From NCBI GenBank assembly GCA_961205875.1, contig OY540810.1, positions 25,730,001-25,794,000 on the forward strand: a DNA stretch of 64,000 nucleotides. The letters are read 5' to 3'. The position numbers and the translations under genes were made by a program. A model generated the notes under the pieces. It did no database searches, was not told the DNA's origin, and saw only the letters and a list, made by a program, of their open reading frames with translations. This DNA is from Sialis fuliginosa (Eukaryota > Arthropoda > Insecta > Megaloptera > Sialidae). Shown here one piece after another: positions 48,881-61,138 of this stretch (positions are counted from its first letter, which is position 1; every line of letters starts with the position of its first letter).

Positions 48881-50468
48881 ATGGAAACTCAACATATGGA
48901 AGGTACACTTTGGAAATGGACCAATTATTGGAATGGTAATGATGTTTATAAATACATAATATTTATTGTCAATAGGATCATTAGTTTTTTAATACACATA
49001 TTTTTTATTTAGTCCATTGTTAATTTCCACTTCAATTTATAGGATGGCAAACGCGTTGGTTTATATTAGATAATGGTGTATTAGCTTATTATAAATCACA
49101 AGAAGAAGTGAACCAAGGATGTAAAGGCTCTATAAAAGTATCAGCATGTGAAATAAATGGTAAATTTTATTTTAACAATATTATAAACAATTTCAAATGT
49201 TTAAAGTTTATTAGGTAAATGAACTTACGTTAATTTTATATATGTAATATTTACATATTACACTATAAAATCAACATATAGGTACTTACATTATTGAATA
49301 TTTGTTAGCTGGGCGTTAGTCACAGAAATATGAACAAACTAAAAAATTAACTGTCCTGGTTAGGACATCTCTGCTCCCCTAATCTCCTGTGCAGAAACTG
49401 GGGGGTATTTTAAATTAAAGCGTGAACTCAATCTCCGTCACAACAAATTGTTTTTAATTTATGAAAATACCAGATAAGATAAACTTAAAGAAATGTATTC
49501 CATAATCTATGTTCATAAAGCGGTTACTGGTGTCAACCTAACAGTAAGTACTGTAAATTATATAAATAATGTAATTTTACAGTAAGTGCTATCGACCAAA
49601 CAAGACTAGATTTAGTAGTTCCTGGAGAAAAGCATATGTATTTAAGAGCTGCTACATCACAAGAACGACAAAAATGGCTAGTCGCATTAGGAACAACCAA
49701 AGCTTGTGTTAGAACTGGTAGTGAATCTACAGACTCGAATACAGACACTCTAAAATATAAAAGATCTGAACTAAGACTTTATTGTGACCTCTTAATGCAA
49801 CAAGTTCATACAATTAAAACAGCAACCAATAACCCAGATGGACCTGAAATAAATGTTTGTATAGTTTTTTATATTATTATTTGAATTATATGAATGTGTC
49901 GTAAATTTGAATTTGTTATATTTTTGCTATAACAAATTTTCAGAGCGTTATTTTTTATATTGTCGTTAATCAGGAGTAAAACTTACGTGTAAAGTGTTTA
50001 ATGAGATACTTTAAGTACTGCCATGTGGTAGGAAGATCTATTGTAGTGGTGATAGTTTTGTGTGCCAAATATCAACAAATATGAGTAAATTTTACTCAGG
50101 TTAATTAAGGAGCATCCTTAGTACCTCTATGACAGTAACAAGTGTTAAAAACTTCTTGAGCAATGTGCATTGAATTTTTTTGCAGAAATTAAATGAAGCA
50201 ACTAGTCTACTGACAGATACTTGTGATACATTCATAAAAACATTAGAAGAATGTATGAGAATCTCAAATGCAAAGAACGAAATTCCTGTACAAAATAATA
50301 TAGAACAACCAGTCACTCCTACAAACCCGTTACCACCAGCCAAACTAAAAGTATAAATAAAACTATTATTTTAAAGAAAAAATAAATAATGGCTTCTTTT
50401 AATTTTAGTTACAAATAGCAAGAAATAATGGACGTGATTCAAAAAGATTAACATTGGACGAAATGTAA
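48881..50468 (+). CDS. PLEKHA3: FAPP1-like PH-domain PI4P-binding protein, five exons
   Basis: FAPP proteins bind phosphatidylinositol 4-phosphate and ARF at the trans-Golgi and help form post-Golgi carriers. The exons are 48881-48935, 49043-49159, 49583-49854, 50186-50350 and 50409-50468, all phase-consistent, giving 222 residues. All donors are GT, although exon 3 uses the weak GTTTGT. The PH domain covers about residues 6-100 ([36 protein letters not shown]). Counted from Met6, Lys7 and Arg18 (needed for PI4P in human FAPP1) and membrane-wedge Trp8 and Trp15 are kept. After it come [18 protein letters not shown] and [16 protein letters not shown], typical of FAPP1/FAPP2. There is no GLTP domain, so it is FAPP1-type; human FAPP1 is longer (300). 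Met6 (48896) matches the human start, so either Met may be used. BBS9 follows 368 bp downstream on the same strand. Confidence 0.93.
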
Positions 50469-50836
50469 CATTATAAATTTTTTGTAATATAATCAGTATT
50501 TTGTTATTAATTGTATATTTTATATTATGGCTGTTATTTAGTAGTATATTACAACTGTAATCAACTTTAAATATAAAATTTAATATATTTCTAATTTTAA
50601 ATTATATTTATATTGATTCCATAACCTGAACTACAACAGTGCCATCTATTGAACACATATTGCACATTTTTTGTTTACATTCTTTTGAATTGAATTTATT
50701 TGGAACATTCACATAAAAAACATATTCATGTAGTACATTAACTGAAATCATATTTATTCCTATTATATTTATTATAAAGATTAAAGAAATTATATTTATA
50801 TAAATGAAATAATTTGAATATTAAATTCTATTTAAA

Positions 50837-53800
50837 ATGTCGTTATTTAAATCGTCCGAATGGTTTACCACCAAATTGTCCAATAGTGAGGACAGTACAT
50901 TCGGTATGAATTCATTATTAGTAACAAATTTTGGAACAGATTTTGATAGTCTGATTGTAAGTAATTACGAAGGAAATTTGTGGATATGTAAACCAACATA
51001 TCGTGAAAATAATGAAGTGCTACAGGACAATAGTAATCCTACAGATTTTCTATTAGAGATACAACTTCCACATCCTATATTACAAGTGAAAACTGGAAAA
51101 TTTGTCTCGTAAGCTATATATTATCAAGAACTTCAACGGCATTTGACTAAAATTTATTAAAACTTTTTAGAGGTTCGCAAAATTATTATTTGGGAGTGTT
51201 ACATCCAAAATCATTAGTTGTTTATAACATGATTTCAAAAAAAGGACTTGCTGATTATGGTATGTATGTCAATATATCTTCTAACACTTTCCTAAATAAA
51301 TTACATACTTTTAGGAGATCAAATGCAATTGGTTGTCATTTATGAACACAATTTAAAACGCACGTCAATGAACTTTATAAGCGGTGAATTTGGAGGAACA
51401 ACTAATCGTGATTTTATATGTGTTCAATCATTAGACGGAATGTTATCTTTTTTTGAACAAGAAATGTTTGCATTTTGTTGTTTTTTACCAGATTTTCTGT
51501 TACCGGGTCCACTTGCTTACAATGAAATAAATGATAGTTTTGTTACAGTTTGTTCAAATTGGTATTTACAGAGTTTCAGGTAAAACATAAGCTTATTAAA
51601 TATTACAGAACAATTTTGATTATCTGAGAAAAAATAAATAGCAAAGATCAATGTTTCCAATGGATCCAGATAATCTGAATTTAGTTATTCAGGTATTTTG
51701 ATGTGTTTATAATTTGCTACATTTAACTATTTTTAGGTATCAATCTCTCTGTAGCTCTGGAATATCATCTAATAATGATGTAACGGAAGGCAAAAAAGTA
51801 ATACCAGAATGGAATTATAATTTATCAGAAGCAGCTTTAGATATTTCTATTTTATCATATAATTCATTAGAATCTTATATAATTATTTTAGGAGAACATA
51901 ACTTATATTGTTTTAGTTATAATGGAAAACTTATATTCATGAAAAGATTAGAATACACACCTACTTGTTTCCATTGTTATTTACTTGGTAATTTTTGTTA
52001 ATATTTTTATTAATGAATATAAAGATAAAAAAATTCTAAACCCTTCTGGATATTTGATAATTTTAACATTAAATCATTTATTTCAGAACCAGAAAAGAAA
52101 TTAATGATTATTATTGCAACAGATACAAATACTATTCTAATTTATAAAAATTCTAAATTACAATGGTCTTCACAAAGTCAAATTCCTTTAATTTCTTTAT
52201 CTCGTGGAAATTTCATAGACTTAAATGGAAGCCTAGTGTTTTTATCTGAATTTGGAGATTTACATTGCTGTTATTTGGGAACAAGCCCATCATTGTATAT
52301 GATTCCTCCTTCGATAAATAAAGAGTTTGACTTGCAAAATATGGAGACCGAATTATTGTCGCTTCAGAAAATTATAAAAAGTCGCAATAATTCAAATGGT
52401 AAATTATAAAATTAAGGTTTCAAACCTTTAGTGTAATTATAAACTTGTTTATTTTTAGAAATATTATTAGCAAATACTGTAGCAGAAAAAGAATTAGTAA
52501 TAAATGCACATATTTCAATGTCCAAAAAAATAATATCTCCAACAAATATCGATAAAAAATCAGATGTAAAAGCGTGCTATTTATCAATTGAATTAATACC
52601 AAGTTTGTCATTTGAGGAAGTTCAAATTTCAGTCAGCGTTAATTCACCATTAACTACTGAACCATCCGTTCATTTCATAGTAAATATGAATGAGAAAACA
52701 ACAGTTGAATCTGAAATAAGTTTGAAAAATTGTTATACAATAATATCATTAGATGTTATCATAACGGTTTCTTATATTACAAATGTTAACATACCTCGAG
52801 TTCTTCAAAAAATTATACAAGTACCACTCAAATTGGTAACAGAAACTTGCCAACCTATGAAAGACGCATTAAATAAGATAATTATAAATACAAATCAATC
52901 TGTAATTTCATTAACCAGTATATTTTCAGGTATTTATACTTGATATTAACTAACGTAAATTTTCTTTAACCCTTCGGTTTAAATTGCGTCAATATACAGG
53001 GTGATTCAGTGCTGTCGTGCCAAACTTGAACAGTAAATTAAGAGAAATATTTTAAGCAAAAAACATCATATGAACATGTGTCCGGAAATTTTTCGTAAGG
53101 GGGCTACAGCCCTCCAAAGATTTTATTCAAAATTAGTTTTTATTTAATATCTGGAGACCCTATTGTGCTAAAGTTATGAAATTTGATACAGGGTTTAGTA
53201 TTAATAAGTATTATCGATTTCCAGTATTTAGCAATTATAATTTAGATCAGGACTGTATGGGGCCAGTGGGCCCATCGATTTTTATCTAGTATTTTTTTGT
53301 TCTTGAATTTTTTCCTGAATTAGACACTTGAATAAGATTGTATGGCACAAAATACACAAAAATACACTTTGCTCATTTATCATAGGATTAACCGTTTACG
53401 AGAAATATGGATGCAAAAGAAAGGATGCAGAATTTTACTTAATACGGACGCTTCAAATTACAAAAAATATTTTTATATTCTTGTTATATGATAAAAAATA
53501 AGACAAAAAAATAATAAAAATATACCTCCAAAAATTCACCCTTACCAACAAATAGCCATTTTAAGTATCGCTTTCTAGTTATGTTAGTAAATTACTTGCA
53601 ACATTAATAGAACTGGCTATAGGTCTAAGAGGACACGTATTAGGTGATATATGTACATGAACTTTTTTCTTACCTTTAATCAAAGAACAGGAATATAAAT
53701 TTATTTTGTTCTATTTGAAGCATCCGTATTAAGTAAAATTCTGCATGCTTTCTTTTGCATCGATATTGCTCGTAAACGGTTTATCCTATGATAAATGAGC

Positions 53801-55460
53801 AAAGTGTATTTTTGTGTATTTTGTCTCATACAGTCTTATTCAAATTTTTTACTCAGGAAAATATTGAAGAACAAAAAATACTGGATAAAAATCGACGGGC
53901 CTCCTGGGCCCATACAACCCTGGTCAAAATTACAATTGGTTGATACTGGATATAGATAACACTTATTAATACTAAACCCTGTATCAAATTTCATAACTAT
54001 GGCACAATAGATATTAAATAAAAACTAATTTTTAGTAAAATCTTTAGAGGGCTGTAGCCCCCTCATGACAAATTTCCGGACACATGTTTATATAATGTTT
54101 TTTGCTTAAAATATTTTTCTCGATGTACCGTTCAAGTTTGGCACGACAGTGCTGAATCACCCTGTATACATATTAGTATTTTAAACATGAACTGTACATA
54201 CCCGCAAGTAAGGGTTAAATAAAATAGGCGTAAGATATAAATAATTTTTTTTATTTAGTTGCGGTGATCTTTTAATGAATGTATATATTTTAATCTGCAG
54301 AATTTTTTGAAGAAAATTCAGTAAACACAAACGCTATAGGATTTAAAAGTATTTCTAATCCTGAAGACGTTGTTACTATTATTGCTGCTAAATCCTCATT
54401 TCGATATAGAATACAATCAAACAACTTTTCTTCATTGAATTATATCACGCAAGAATTAGTAAAACGTTTAAAAAAACATTTTTCTGCGGTCAAAGATTTA
54501 AAAATTACTTTTGATTCACAAGTGCCAATTTCTCAGTTACTTGAACAAATAGACAAACATTACAGTGTTCAAACAAAAGTTACATACACACAGGTATAAT
54601 TTTTATAATTAGAGTCAGGCTAAACAATTTTATTTTGGTTTTGAAAATACTGATCAACTCATTTCAGGATGAACTTTCTCAGTATGCTTCTCAATATCGA
54701 GTAATACAGCGTCGTTTGATTACTAAATTTAAAGATAAATACCCTAAAAAACTTGTAAATTTACAACTGTTGATGGACGATACTTTTGACTCTATATTTA
54801 AAACTATAAAAATACTTGAAATTTCTAAAGAAAAATTGAGAAAAGAACAGTGTAATTTAGCAAGTTCTATAAAGCTTATTATATTATTATCAGAATTAGC
54901 AGGGATTTCAAACAATCATCTTCAAGAAATACAATCTATGTTATATTGTGAAATGAGCGAAAAAGAAGAACAAGTAAGAAAATATTTAGATCTGTTTTAA
55001 TTTTATATGATAATGAATTTGTAATTCATTTCTTTAGGGTTGGGAAGAAGTTTTAGATATAACTGCGCAATATCTCCTTCGAACCTTGCATGCAAAATCT
55101 GAGAAAGATAAACTGCGTACTGTAGCTGATGTGATTTTACCAATAAAAGATATTGAAAAATTGAAAAAAAATGTAAATATGATTTTAGACGAACTCATAA
55201 AACAAGAAAAATGTTTAGACATACCTGAAAATATCTTAGGTGAATGATGACATATAAAGTTAAATATTTTAATATTAATTGTAAAATGTATTTTAGATTT
55301 TAACATAGAAATGGATGCTACAATAGAGACATCTGTTCCTATTGCTTCTACATTTTTAACTACAGAAGTAAATAACCAAAATCCAAAAGTTAGTCGACCC
55401 AAAACACCGATCACGCTTGAAGTACATAAAGTAAGCAAAAATGAAGAGGAAATATTTTAA
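50837..55460 (+). CDS. BBS9: BBS9 / PTHB1, BBSome subunit, ten exons
   Basis: BBS9 is a core subunit of the BBSome, the coat that carries membrane proteins in and out of cilia. Exons: 50837-51108, 51171-51259, 51315-51579, 51737-51987, 52087-52398, 52459-52929, 54301-54593, 54668-54973, 55038-55239, 55297-55460. Every junction keeps phase, giving 874 residues against 887 in human. The start MSLFK matches the animal family. The N-terminal beta-propeller shows LLEIQLPHPILQVKTGKFVS, YEHNLKRTS, SLDGMLSFFEQE, FLLPGPLAYNE and LGTSPSLY. Exon 6 holds the GAE-like region (LIPSLSFEEVQISV) and ends NTNQSVISLTSIFSG. Exon 7 has SSFRYRIQSNNFSSL. Exon 8 has QYRVIQRRLITKFKDKYP, and exon 9 GWEEVLDITAQYLL. A GTAAGC at 55431 could be a donor to a further exon, so the last ten residues are less sure. 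In insects such genes serve sensory-neuron cilia and sperm. Intron 6 holds a foldback element. Confidence 0.94.
52993..54168. mobile_element. 1.18-kb foldback element in BBS9 intron 6
   Basis: Long inverted arms (several hundred bp each) start TATACAGGGTGATTCAGTGC and finish with the complement GCACGACAGTGCTGAATCAC then CCTGTATA. Paired blocks run inward: CAAACTTGAAC, ATGTGTCCGGAAATTT, GGGGGCTACAGCCCTC, GGGCCCATCGATTTTTATC / GATAAAAATCGACGGGCC, and ATGATAAATGAGCAAAGTG. The loop is around 53480-53690. It is non-coding. It is related to the single arm at 28081-28325. Confidence 0.85.
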
Positions 55461-55726
55461 ATATATAATAGTTGTCTAAACTTTTCTATAATTTATATGT
55501 TGTTTTTTATAAACATAAATATATCATTGTTAATGAAATGTGGAAATTTTATATATAAAATTGCGATCTATAACTTTTTGAGATTAAAAAGTTTTTTATT
55601 TTTAACTGAAATATTTATATGCATCAAATTGTCAATTACTTTATTATTTGCTAATCGTAGTTTCATTATCAACTGTATCAATATTTTATTTTGAAAGCAG
55701 ATTATAAAACAATTTCCGTTCGTACA

Positions 55727-55832
55727 TTCACTTTCCGCTGCATGCTGTAAATTTTACAGTTTGTAGACATACTTTTTTTCTTAAAAAGAGTATGTTAACG
55801 AGCTACAAAATTTACAGCAGTTGAAAGCGAAC
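55727..55832. repeat. Palindromic MITE-like sequence between BBS9 and ZCWPW1-like
   Basis: TTCACTTTCCGCTGC followed by GCTGTAAATTTTACAG is mirrored by ACAAAATTTACAGCAG followed by TTGAAAGCGAA, with an inner AGACATACT / AGTATGTT pair. It sits in the convergent 3' intergenic region 55461-56285. Candidate polyadenylation hexamers there are AATAAA at 56068-56073 (+ strand) and TTTATT at 56097-56106 (- strand AATAAA). Confidence 0.6.
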
Positions 55833-56285
55833 TTTTTTTAAATTTTTTTATTTTTCCCAGATAATATAAACAAATCCTAATTAATAAACTTATTTCTAAC
55901 TTAAATTTTTAATTACTACATTTCGTTCAGAAATTATATCAAAATTAAAATGCAAAGGGTCTTTTGTATAATTATAATGAAAATTCTATTTTACTAATCT
56001 CAACAACTGAATTAATGATTGCAATTCCTATTAAGTATGTATATAAATGTGTGCGAAAATTTCTTTGAATAAAAAACATAAACACTACTTAAACGTTTTA
56101 TTTATTTAACAATTATAACATTTTTAAAACTTTGTATTAATTAAACTTTAATTCTCTTATAACACATTAATTTCTTAAACACTGAAAATAAATATTATAT
56201 TCTTTTTTATAAATTTAATGAAATGATTAATAAATATGTACTTCTGCGTAAATACACTTCTTGATTTAAATTAACATTATAATGC

Positions 56286-59200
56286 TTATTCATCGAATGG
56301 CAATGAATACATATTGTTTAAAATAGAATTAGTATCTATATTCATTTCTGATTCGACATCATTTCCATCGAGTACAGGAATATTATCAGTAGTTGGAGGA
56401 AAAGGTATTGTTGATGAAATATTATTTAAGTTTTTAGAATACATGTTTTGATTTTCATTTGTTTCAAAGATGATTGAACTGTTAACACTTGAAATAGATT
56501 CTTGGCTGGTGAATATATCTTGAGATAAATTTAATATCTTATTTTCATCAAACTGAGTTGAACAGTTTGTTTCTAACATATTAGAAACTGAATTAGATGA
56601 TCTGCCAGTTTTATTAGAAGTCAAAGAACTTTCTGAATCTTGAATGATACGACGGAAGCGTTTTTTTATAATTTTGGTATTTTTTATTTTTGTCAGTACA
56701 GGTGGTTTAAATTTTTTATTTTTATCTTTCTTCTCAATCTTATTCGTGTTAGATTCCTTAGTCGAGTTTAAGGAGCTTAATATTTCCTCTAAACTAGCAC
56801 CAGATTGTACAATTTCTATCAATAATTGCTCTTTTGTTAATTTCGTCTCTTTTTTATCATTTTTTGGTATTTTCTCTTCTTTATCTTTTTTATCATTTGT
56901 TAGTTTTTTCTCTTCTTTATTCTTTATTTGTTTTTTCTCTTCTTTATCAATTGTTGGTTTTTTCTGTTTTTTATTCTTTATTGGTTTTTTTACTTCTTTA
57001 ACATTTTTGTCCTTTGGTGACAATATAGAGCCAGTCCAACGAGCTAGAAAACTGTATTTCTTCAATCTTTCGTAAATACTACATTGTTTTGCTTCTTCAG
57101 CTTGACTAATTGCAATATCAATGCGTTTTGTATAATCGACTCTTCCAGTTCTTTTTGAAAATTTATTATTTGACTTAAATGGTTGTAATTTTTTAGGGGT
57201 GGCCCAAGCTCTTGTAATATTTCCAGAATCAAAAAATACTACATGGTAGTGTGTCTGGAAAAAAAAAAATTTCTGTATAGTATGAAGTATGAATATAAAT
57301 ATAACATGTAGATTGGAGATATATAAAATCATAGCGTGCGATCAATAATCTTTTTTTTTATGCAAAAGTAATTATGTTAATGTTTATTATGTATACCTAG
57401 GTAAAAATGTGTGTGACTATTTTAAGAAAATCGCACGATGGAAGTCAAACTTCTTCAGTTTGTTCCAAGATTAGTAAATATATAAGTTACCTCATAACTT
57501 TTAACCAATCAGCGCCCTAGCCATTTGTTATAATTGGGCACACCGTAAAACTATCTTTCTATCGTATTTCTCGTAAAATTTTTTCTTATGCTTGGTAATT
57601 TTATAACGTCATAAGATCAATCTATGACGTAATAAAATTACCAGGCATAAGAAAACATTTAAGAACATAAAAATACTAGATAAAAATATAATAATGTATT
57701 ACTAAAATTATGGTTACTATACTGTGATTGTTTATCTAATATCTACAATAGGGTGTTTTTTTTATTTTTATTTTTTCGGTCCCGCAGGCCTATGTTTTAG
57801 ATTTGGATCAAAAGTTAATTGTCCCAGATTTTCAAACTCATAGATCAAACCTGTGGACGACGCAAAGCGAGTCTTTTTCCCATTTGATTAACATGGGGAA
57901 AATTACTTTTTTACTTACGTGTCAATATCTCGTTGAAAACAATTTTATTTGAAAATTTCTCAGGGGAATATTTTGTAGAGAAGTAAGTGCACAATTCATA
58001 AATCCAATAAATTTTAAGAAATGTTTGTTTAAAAATTATAATAAAAATTGGATTTTACGTTTCATGATAATGTTTAAACGAACATATCTTTTAAAAGTCT
58101 TGAGGCTTCCGCGGTGGTCTTGATATGGATCTTGGCTTACGCGGCTTACACCCAGAAGCCAAGATCCATATCTTTTAAAATATTCGATCTATGATTTGAG
58201 CACTCAGGATCTTTTTTGTAAGAAATTTAATTCTCTATGATATGCTGCTGTAAGAAATTAAAATAAATAAATTTTTCAACGAGATATTTACGCATAAGTA
58301 AAAAAGTAATTTTTCCCATGTTAATCAAATGGGAAAAAGACTCGGTTTGCGCCGTCCACATGTTTTTGATCTATGAGTCTGAAATTTTGGGACAATTAAC
58401 TTTTGATCCAAAGCTAAAACATAGGCCTGCGGGACCGAAAAAAAAAATTTAAAAAAAACCCTAATCTACAATTGATCAGGTGCTAATCTAGATTTCGAAT
58501 TTGGAGAAGAGTACAAGGGAGTGTCATTGTGTCATGGTCCAAGAAGCAGACAAAACAGGTTTTAATGTTTAAAACCAGGGCTTCGAACCGTTATTTTTTT
58601 CGTTTCGGTTCGAGTAAAAAAATATATTTCGGTTTGGTTCCAGTTTTCGTTCCGCAAAAATAACAATTTTTCCGGTTTTCGGTTCAGCTCCGAGTGATTA
58701 ATTAAAAAAAAATTATTTGTATTCAAATTTTTTTTTCTACCATAATTTAGAACATTTTATATTTTATGGTACTTGTATGATAGTCAGAACGACAATTGAA
58801 GTGGGAAATAAGATCATGTTAACGCTCGTATTTTAACATGTACTGAACCATAAAAACCTATAATAAATACTACATATATAATATATAAATACATAATTTG
58901 CATTTTATTTATTTAATATTTTTTTTGGGAGAGGGGGGGCTCATGATTTAATTTGTTTTAATTATTTAAGTCTCTTTAGAGGAGGGAGTATTGTGACCAG
59001 GGCTTCGAACCATTATTTTTTGTCGTTCCAGTTCAAGTAAAAAAATATATCGGTTCGCATCCGGTTTTCGTTCCAAAAAAAAATAAAAATAAATAAATCA
59101 GTATGTCTGGTAACCCCAATCAGGAATATTATTAAATAATACTTACTGGATCAGTATCAGAAAACTCATCTAGCCAATAGTACTGTTCTGTATCTGGATC

Positions 59201-61138
59201 ATCATCTACCATAGCTGGCCACCATGGGTATCCATCCACATGAGCCCATACTATCGATCCTGCTGTGTATTGACTATTAATGAAGTCTTTTTCTTCTTCT
59301 GGAGTAGGAGCTTGTTCTGGAACCGAACAGCTGGCAAAGTTTTTATCTGTTTGAATTAAATTTTGATGAAGTTAATATGGAGATGTCAGATCTGTCAAAA
59401 ATCACATAAATAGTTATTCAGAATAGAGTTGATGCGCATGCGAGACTATAACATTTTTATGTTTATTTTATTTGACAGAATTCTTTTTAAAGTTTGTTGC
59501 GGCAGAGATTAAATTCCTGTTTTTAACCTAATGTCCGGTATCATAAAGGACCTAACAAATTTGTTAGCTAACAAACACTTTCAACTGAGGTATCAAACAT
59601 ATATGACAGTTCTTTTGGAGTTTGTTGATGACTTTGACAAGTTTCGCGCACGCGTTGAAGGTAAATACAAACGGTATTAAAACAGTGGTGATGTTATGAA
59701 AATTATTTTGTACGGTCAAAGATGCCAACTGTGTTACAATTAATTGAAGTGTCACTGCTCTAAATTCCATAACTAATCCATAGATACTAGTACAGTATTA
59801 ATACCCCATATGAATGTAATTGCTAGCTAACAAATTTTGTTAGGTCCTTTATAATACCGGGCATAACAAAAACTAATCAACTTGATTTCACTCCAATAGA
59901 TTGTCCTAACCAAGGACAGTTAACATGTACATTATTAAGCATCAACTCTATTCTGAATAACTATATACATGATTATTGATAAATCTGACAGCAGACTCTC
60001 ATGTTCTCCATATTAACCTTTGATTACAATAAATATAATTAATAAATTGTTGAGAGATTATACATGCAGAAACCAAGAATTAGTAATAAACTGAATAAAC
60101 ATTGGATTGAAATCATATTATTTGATAAATTGAATCGTAAAGGGTTTTTGCTTTTAAATTAGATATACCAGGGTTCATAGAGCAGAACCATTCTTCTGGA
60201 AACTCTGACGGATCTTTAGCGTCTTCTAAATATCTCAATTTATCACAAGATGGTCGATCACAGCGCACCCAAGTCCCTACGTTACGTCTTGCTTGAAGCC
60301 ATTCCAGAACTTCTCGATGAGATAAACCGTCAGGAGGTTGACTCAGTTGGAACTTCTTTTTTTGTGAAGCAGATGTTGATTTTTGAGAAACTGCATCCAA
60401 TGATTGATTTTTTTGTATATCATGTTTCAATTCTAAAATTAAAATTTTAATTAATAAAATATTACTACAAAAGTATAATGACAAATTTTTACTTGAACTA
60501 TTTTCAACAATAATGTGTTGCCCTGCTTTGTTCTCCGCCTCGCTTTTTTCACTTGCTTTAGTAATAAGTTTAAGGATTTTTTTTTTATTGGTTTTATTTA
60601 TATCTTTTTTGATAGTTTCCTTCTTATATTTTTTTAGTTGAGTATTTTTTATCTTGGTTGTTTTATTTTTTTCTTTAGAAATACCTTCAATATTATTTTT
60701 TTTACATATTTCTTTTGGTTCCATTGCTTCATTAATCGCAGGTATCGAAGCTTCAAAAATGTGTTCTCGGTTTTGAGGTAATTTTACAAATGGGGATACA
60801 CAGTTTTCAGTAATATCAGTCGAATTACTAATAAGATCATTTTCCTTTTGTGTATTTTTCTCAAATAAATCACCAAAATTAGTCGACAAACTGGTTGAAG
60901 AAAATGATTTCTTTGGTCCGTTGAATAAATTTGTATTGTTTGAATATATATCTAACTTTTTGTTAGTACTACTATTTAGATCAATTTTATTATTTCCAGT
61001 TACAGAATTACTTCTTAAAATATTACTTTTAATATTAACTTTCTTTTTGGAAATGTTTGGTGTTAAATATATTGTATTATCTGGACAAGTAGGAACTTTG
61101 AAAGGAGTTTTAAATTTCCGTGATAATTTTGATGCCAT
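56286..61138 (-). CDS. ZCWPW1-like CW-PWWP histone-reader protein, four exons
   Basis: CW and PWWP domains read methylated histone H3 (K4me3 and K36me3 in vertebrate ZCWPW1). Exons in gene order: 61138-60493, 60432-60169, 59346-59147, 57254-56286; junction phases agree and give 692 residues. The CW finger (about 268-318) has TWVRC, Cys273, Cys278, Cys299 and Cys310, and EEWFCSMNPDKNFASC, with the C-x4-C spacing of ZCWPW1. Leu281 stands where most CW domains have a second Trp (KWR). It is split across exons 2 and 3. The PWWP domain (about 332-395) shows GSIVWAHVDGYPWWPAM, YYWLDE, then YHVVFFDSG and RAWATPKKLQPF, split across exons 3 and 4. An ERLKKYSF region, a Lys/Glu-rich degenerate repeat (about residues 440-500) and a Ser-rich tail follow. 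It is nuclear by family. Introns 2 and 3 carry MITEs. It is divergent from MEPCE. Confidence 0.9.
57588..57650. repeat. Hairpin with CTTATGC(T/C)TGGTAATTTTAT arms
   Basis: A 28-nt arm and its near-perfect complement flank a short loop, with an ACGTCATAAG / CTATGACGT inner part. It lies in intron 3 of the ZCWPW1-like gene and would be transcribed with it. Confidence 0.7.
57749..58463. mobile_element. 715-bp foldback element in ZCWPW1-like intron 3
   Basis: The outer arms share TTTTTCGGTCCCGCAGGCCT, ATGTTTTAG, CAAAAGTTAATTGTCCCA and TTTGATTAACATGGG on one side and their complements on the other. TA lies at both edges. At the tip a separate perfect 17-bp stem (58122-58138 with 58156-58172, GATATGGATCTTGGCTT) encloses a 17-nt loop. 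Non-coding. Confidence 0.85.
58575..59080 (+). repeat. Direct repeats starting CCAGGGCTTCGAACC
   Basis: Two copies, at about 58575-58690 and 58997-59080, share CCAGGGCTTCGAACC, the GTTC.AGTAAAAAAATATAT block and CCGGTTTTCG or CCAGTTTTCG with GTTCC. CAGGGCTTCGAACCG resembles hAT element ends. A tRNA B-box-like GGTTCGAAGCC is also formed on the minus strand, but there is no A-box, so a tRNA or SINE call is not made. Confidence 0.5.
59532..59863. mobile_element. CCGGTATTATAAAG-family MITE in ZCWPW1-like intron 2
   Basis: Ends TGTCCGGTATCATAAAGGAC and GTCCTTTATAATACCGGGCA are inverted, continuing through CTAACAAATTTGTTAGCTA. TAA is duplicated at 59529-59531 and 59864-59866. It represents a subfamily distinct from 23755/47091 and is shared with 18560-18830. 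Confidence 0.85.

Noticed and set aside
55034-55438. 134-codon minus-strand frame
   Set aside because: Antisense of BBS9 exons 9 and 10, and it runs across their intron.
56644-57075. 143-codon plus-strand frame rich in Phe and Ser
   Set aside because: It is the antisense shadow of the Lys/Glu-rich exon 4 of the ZCWPW1-like gene.
58575-58700. tRNA-like B-box GGTTCGAAGCC on the minus strand
   Set aside because: No A-box or cloverleaf could be drawn; the sequence fits a hAT-like terminus better.
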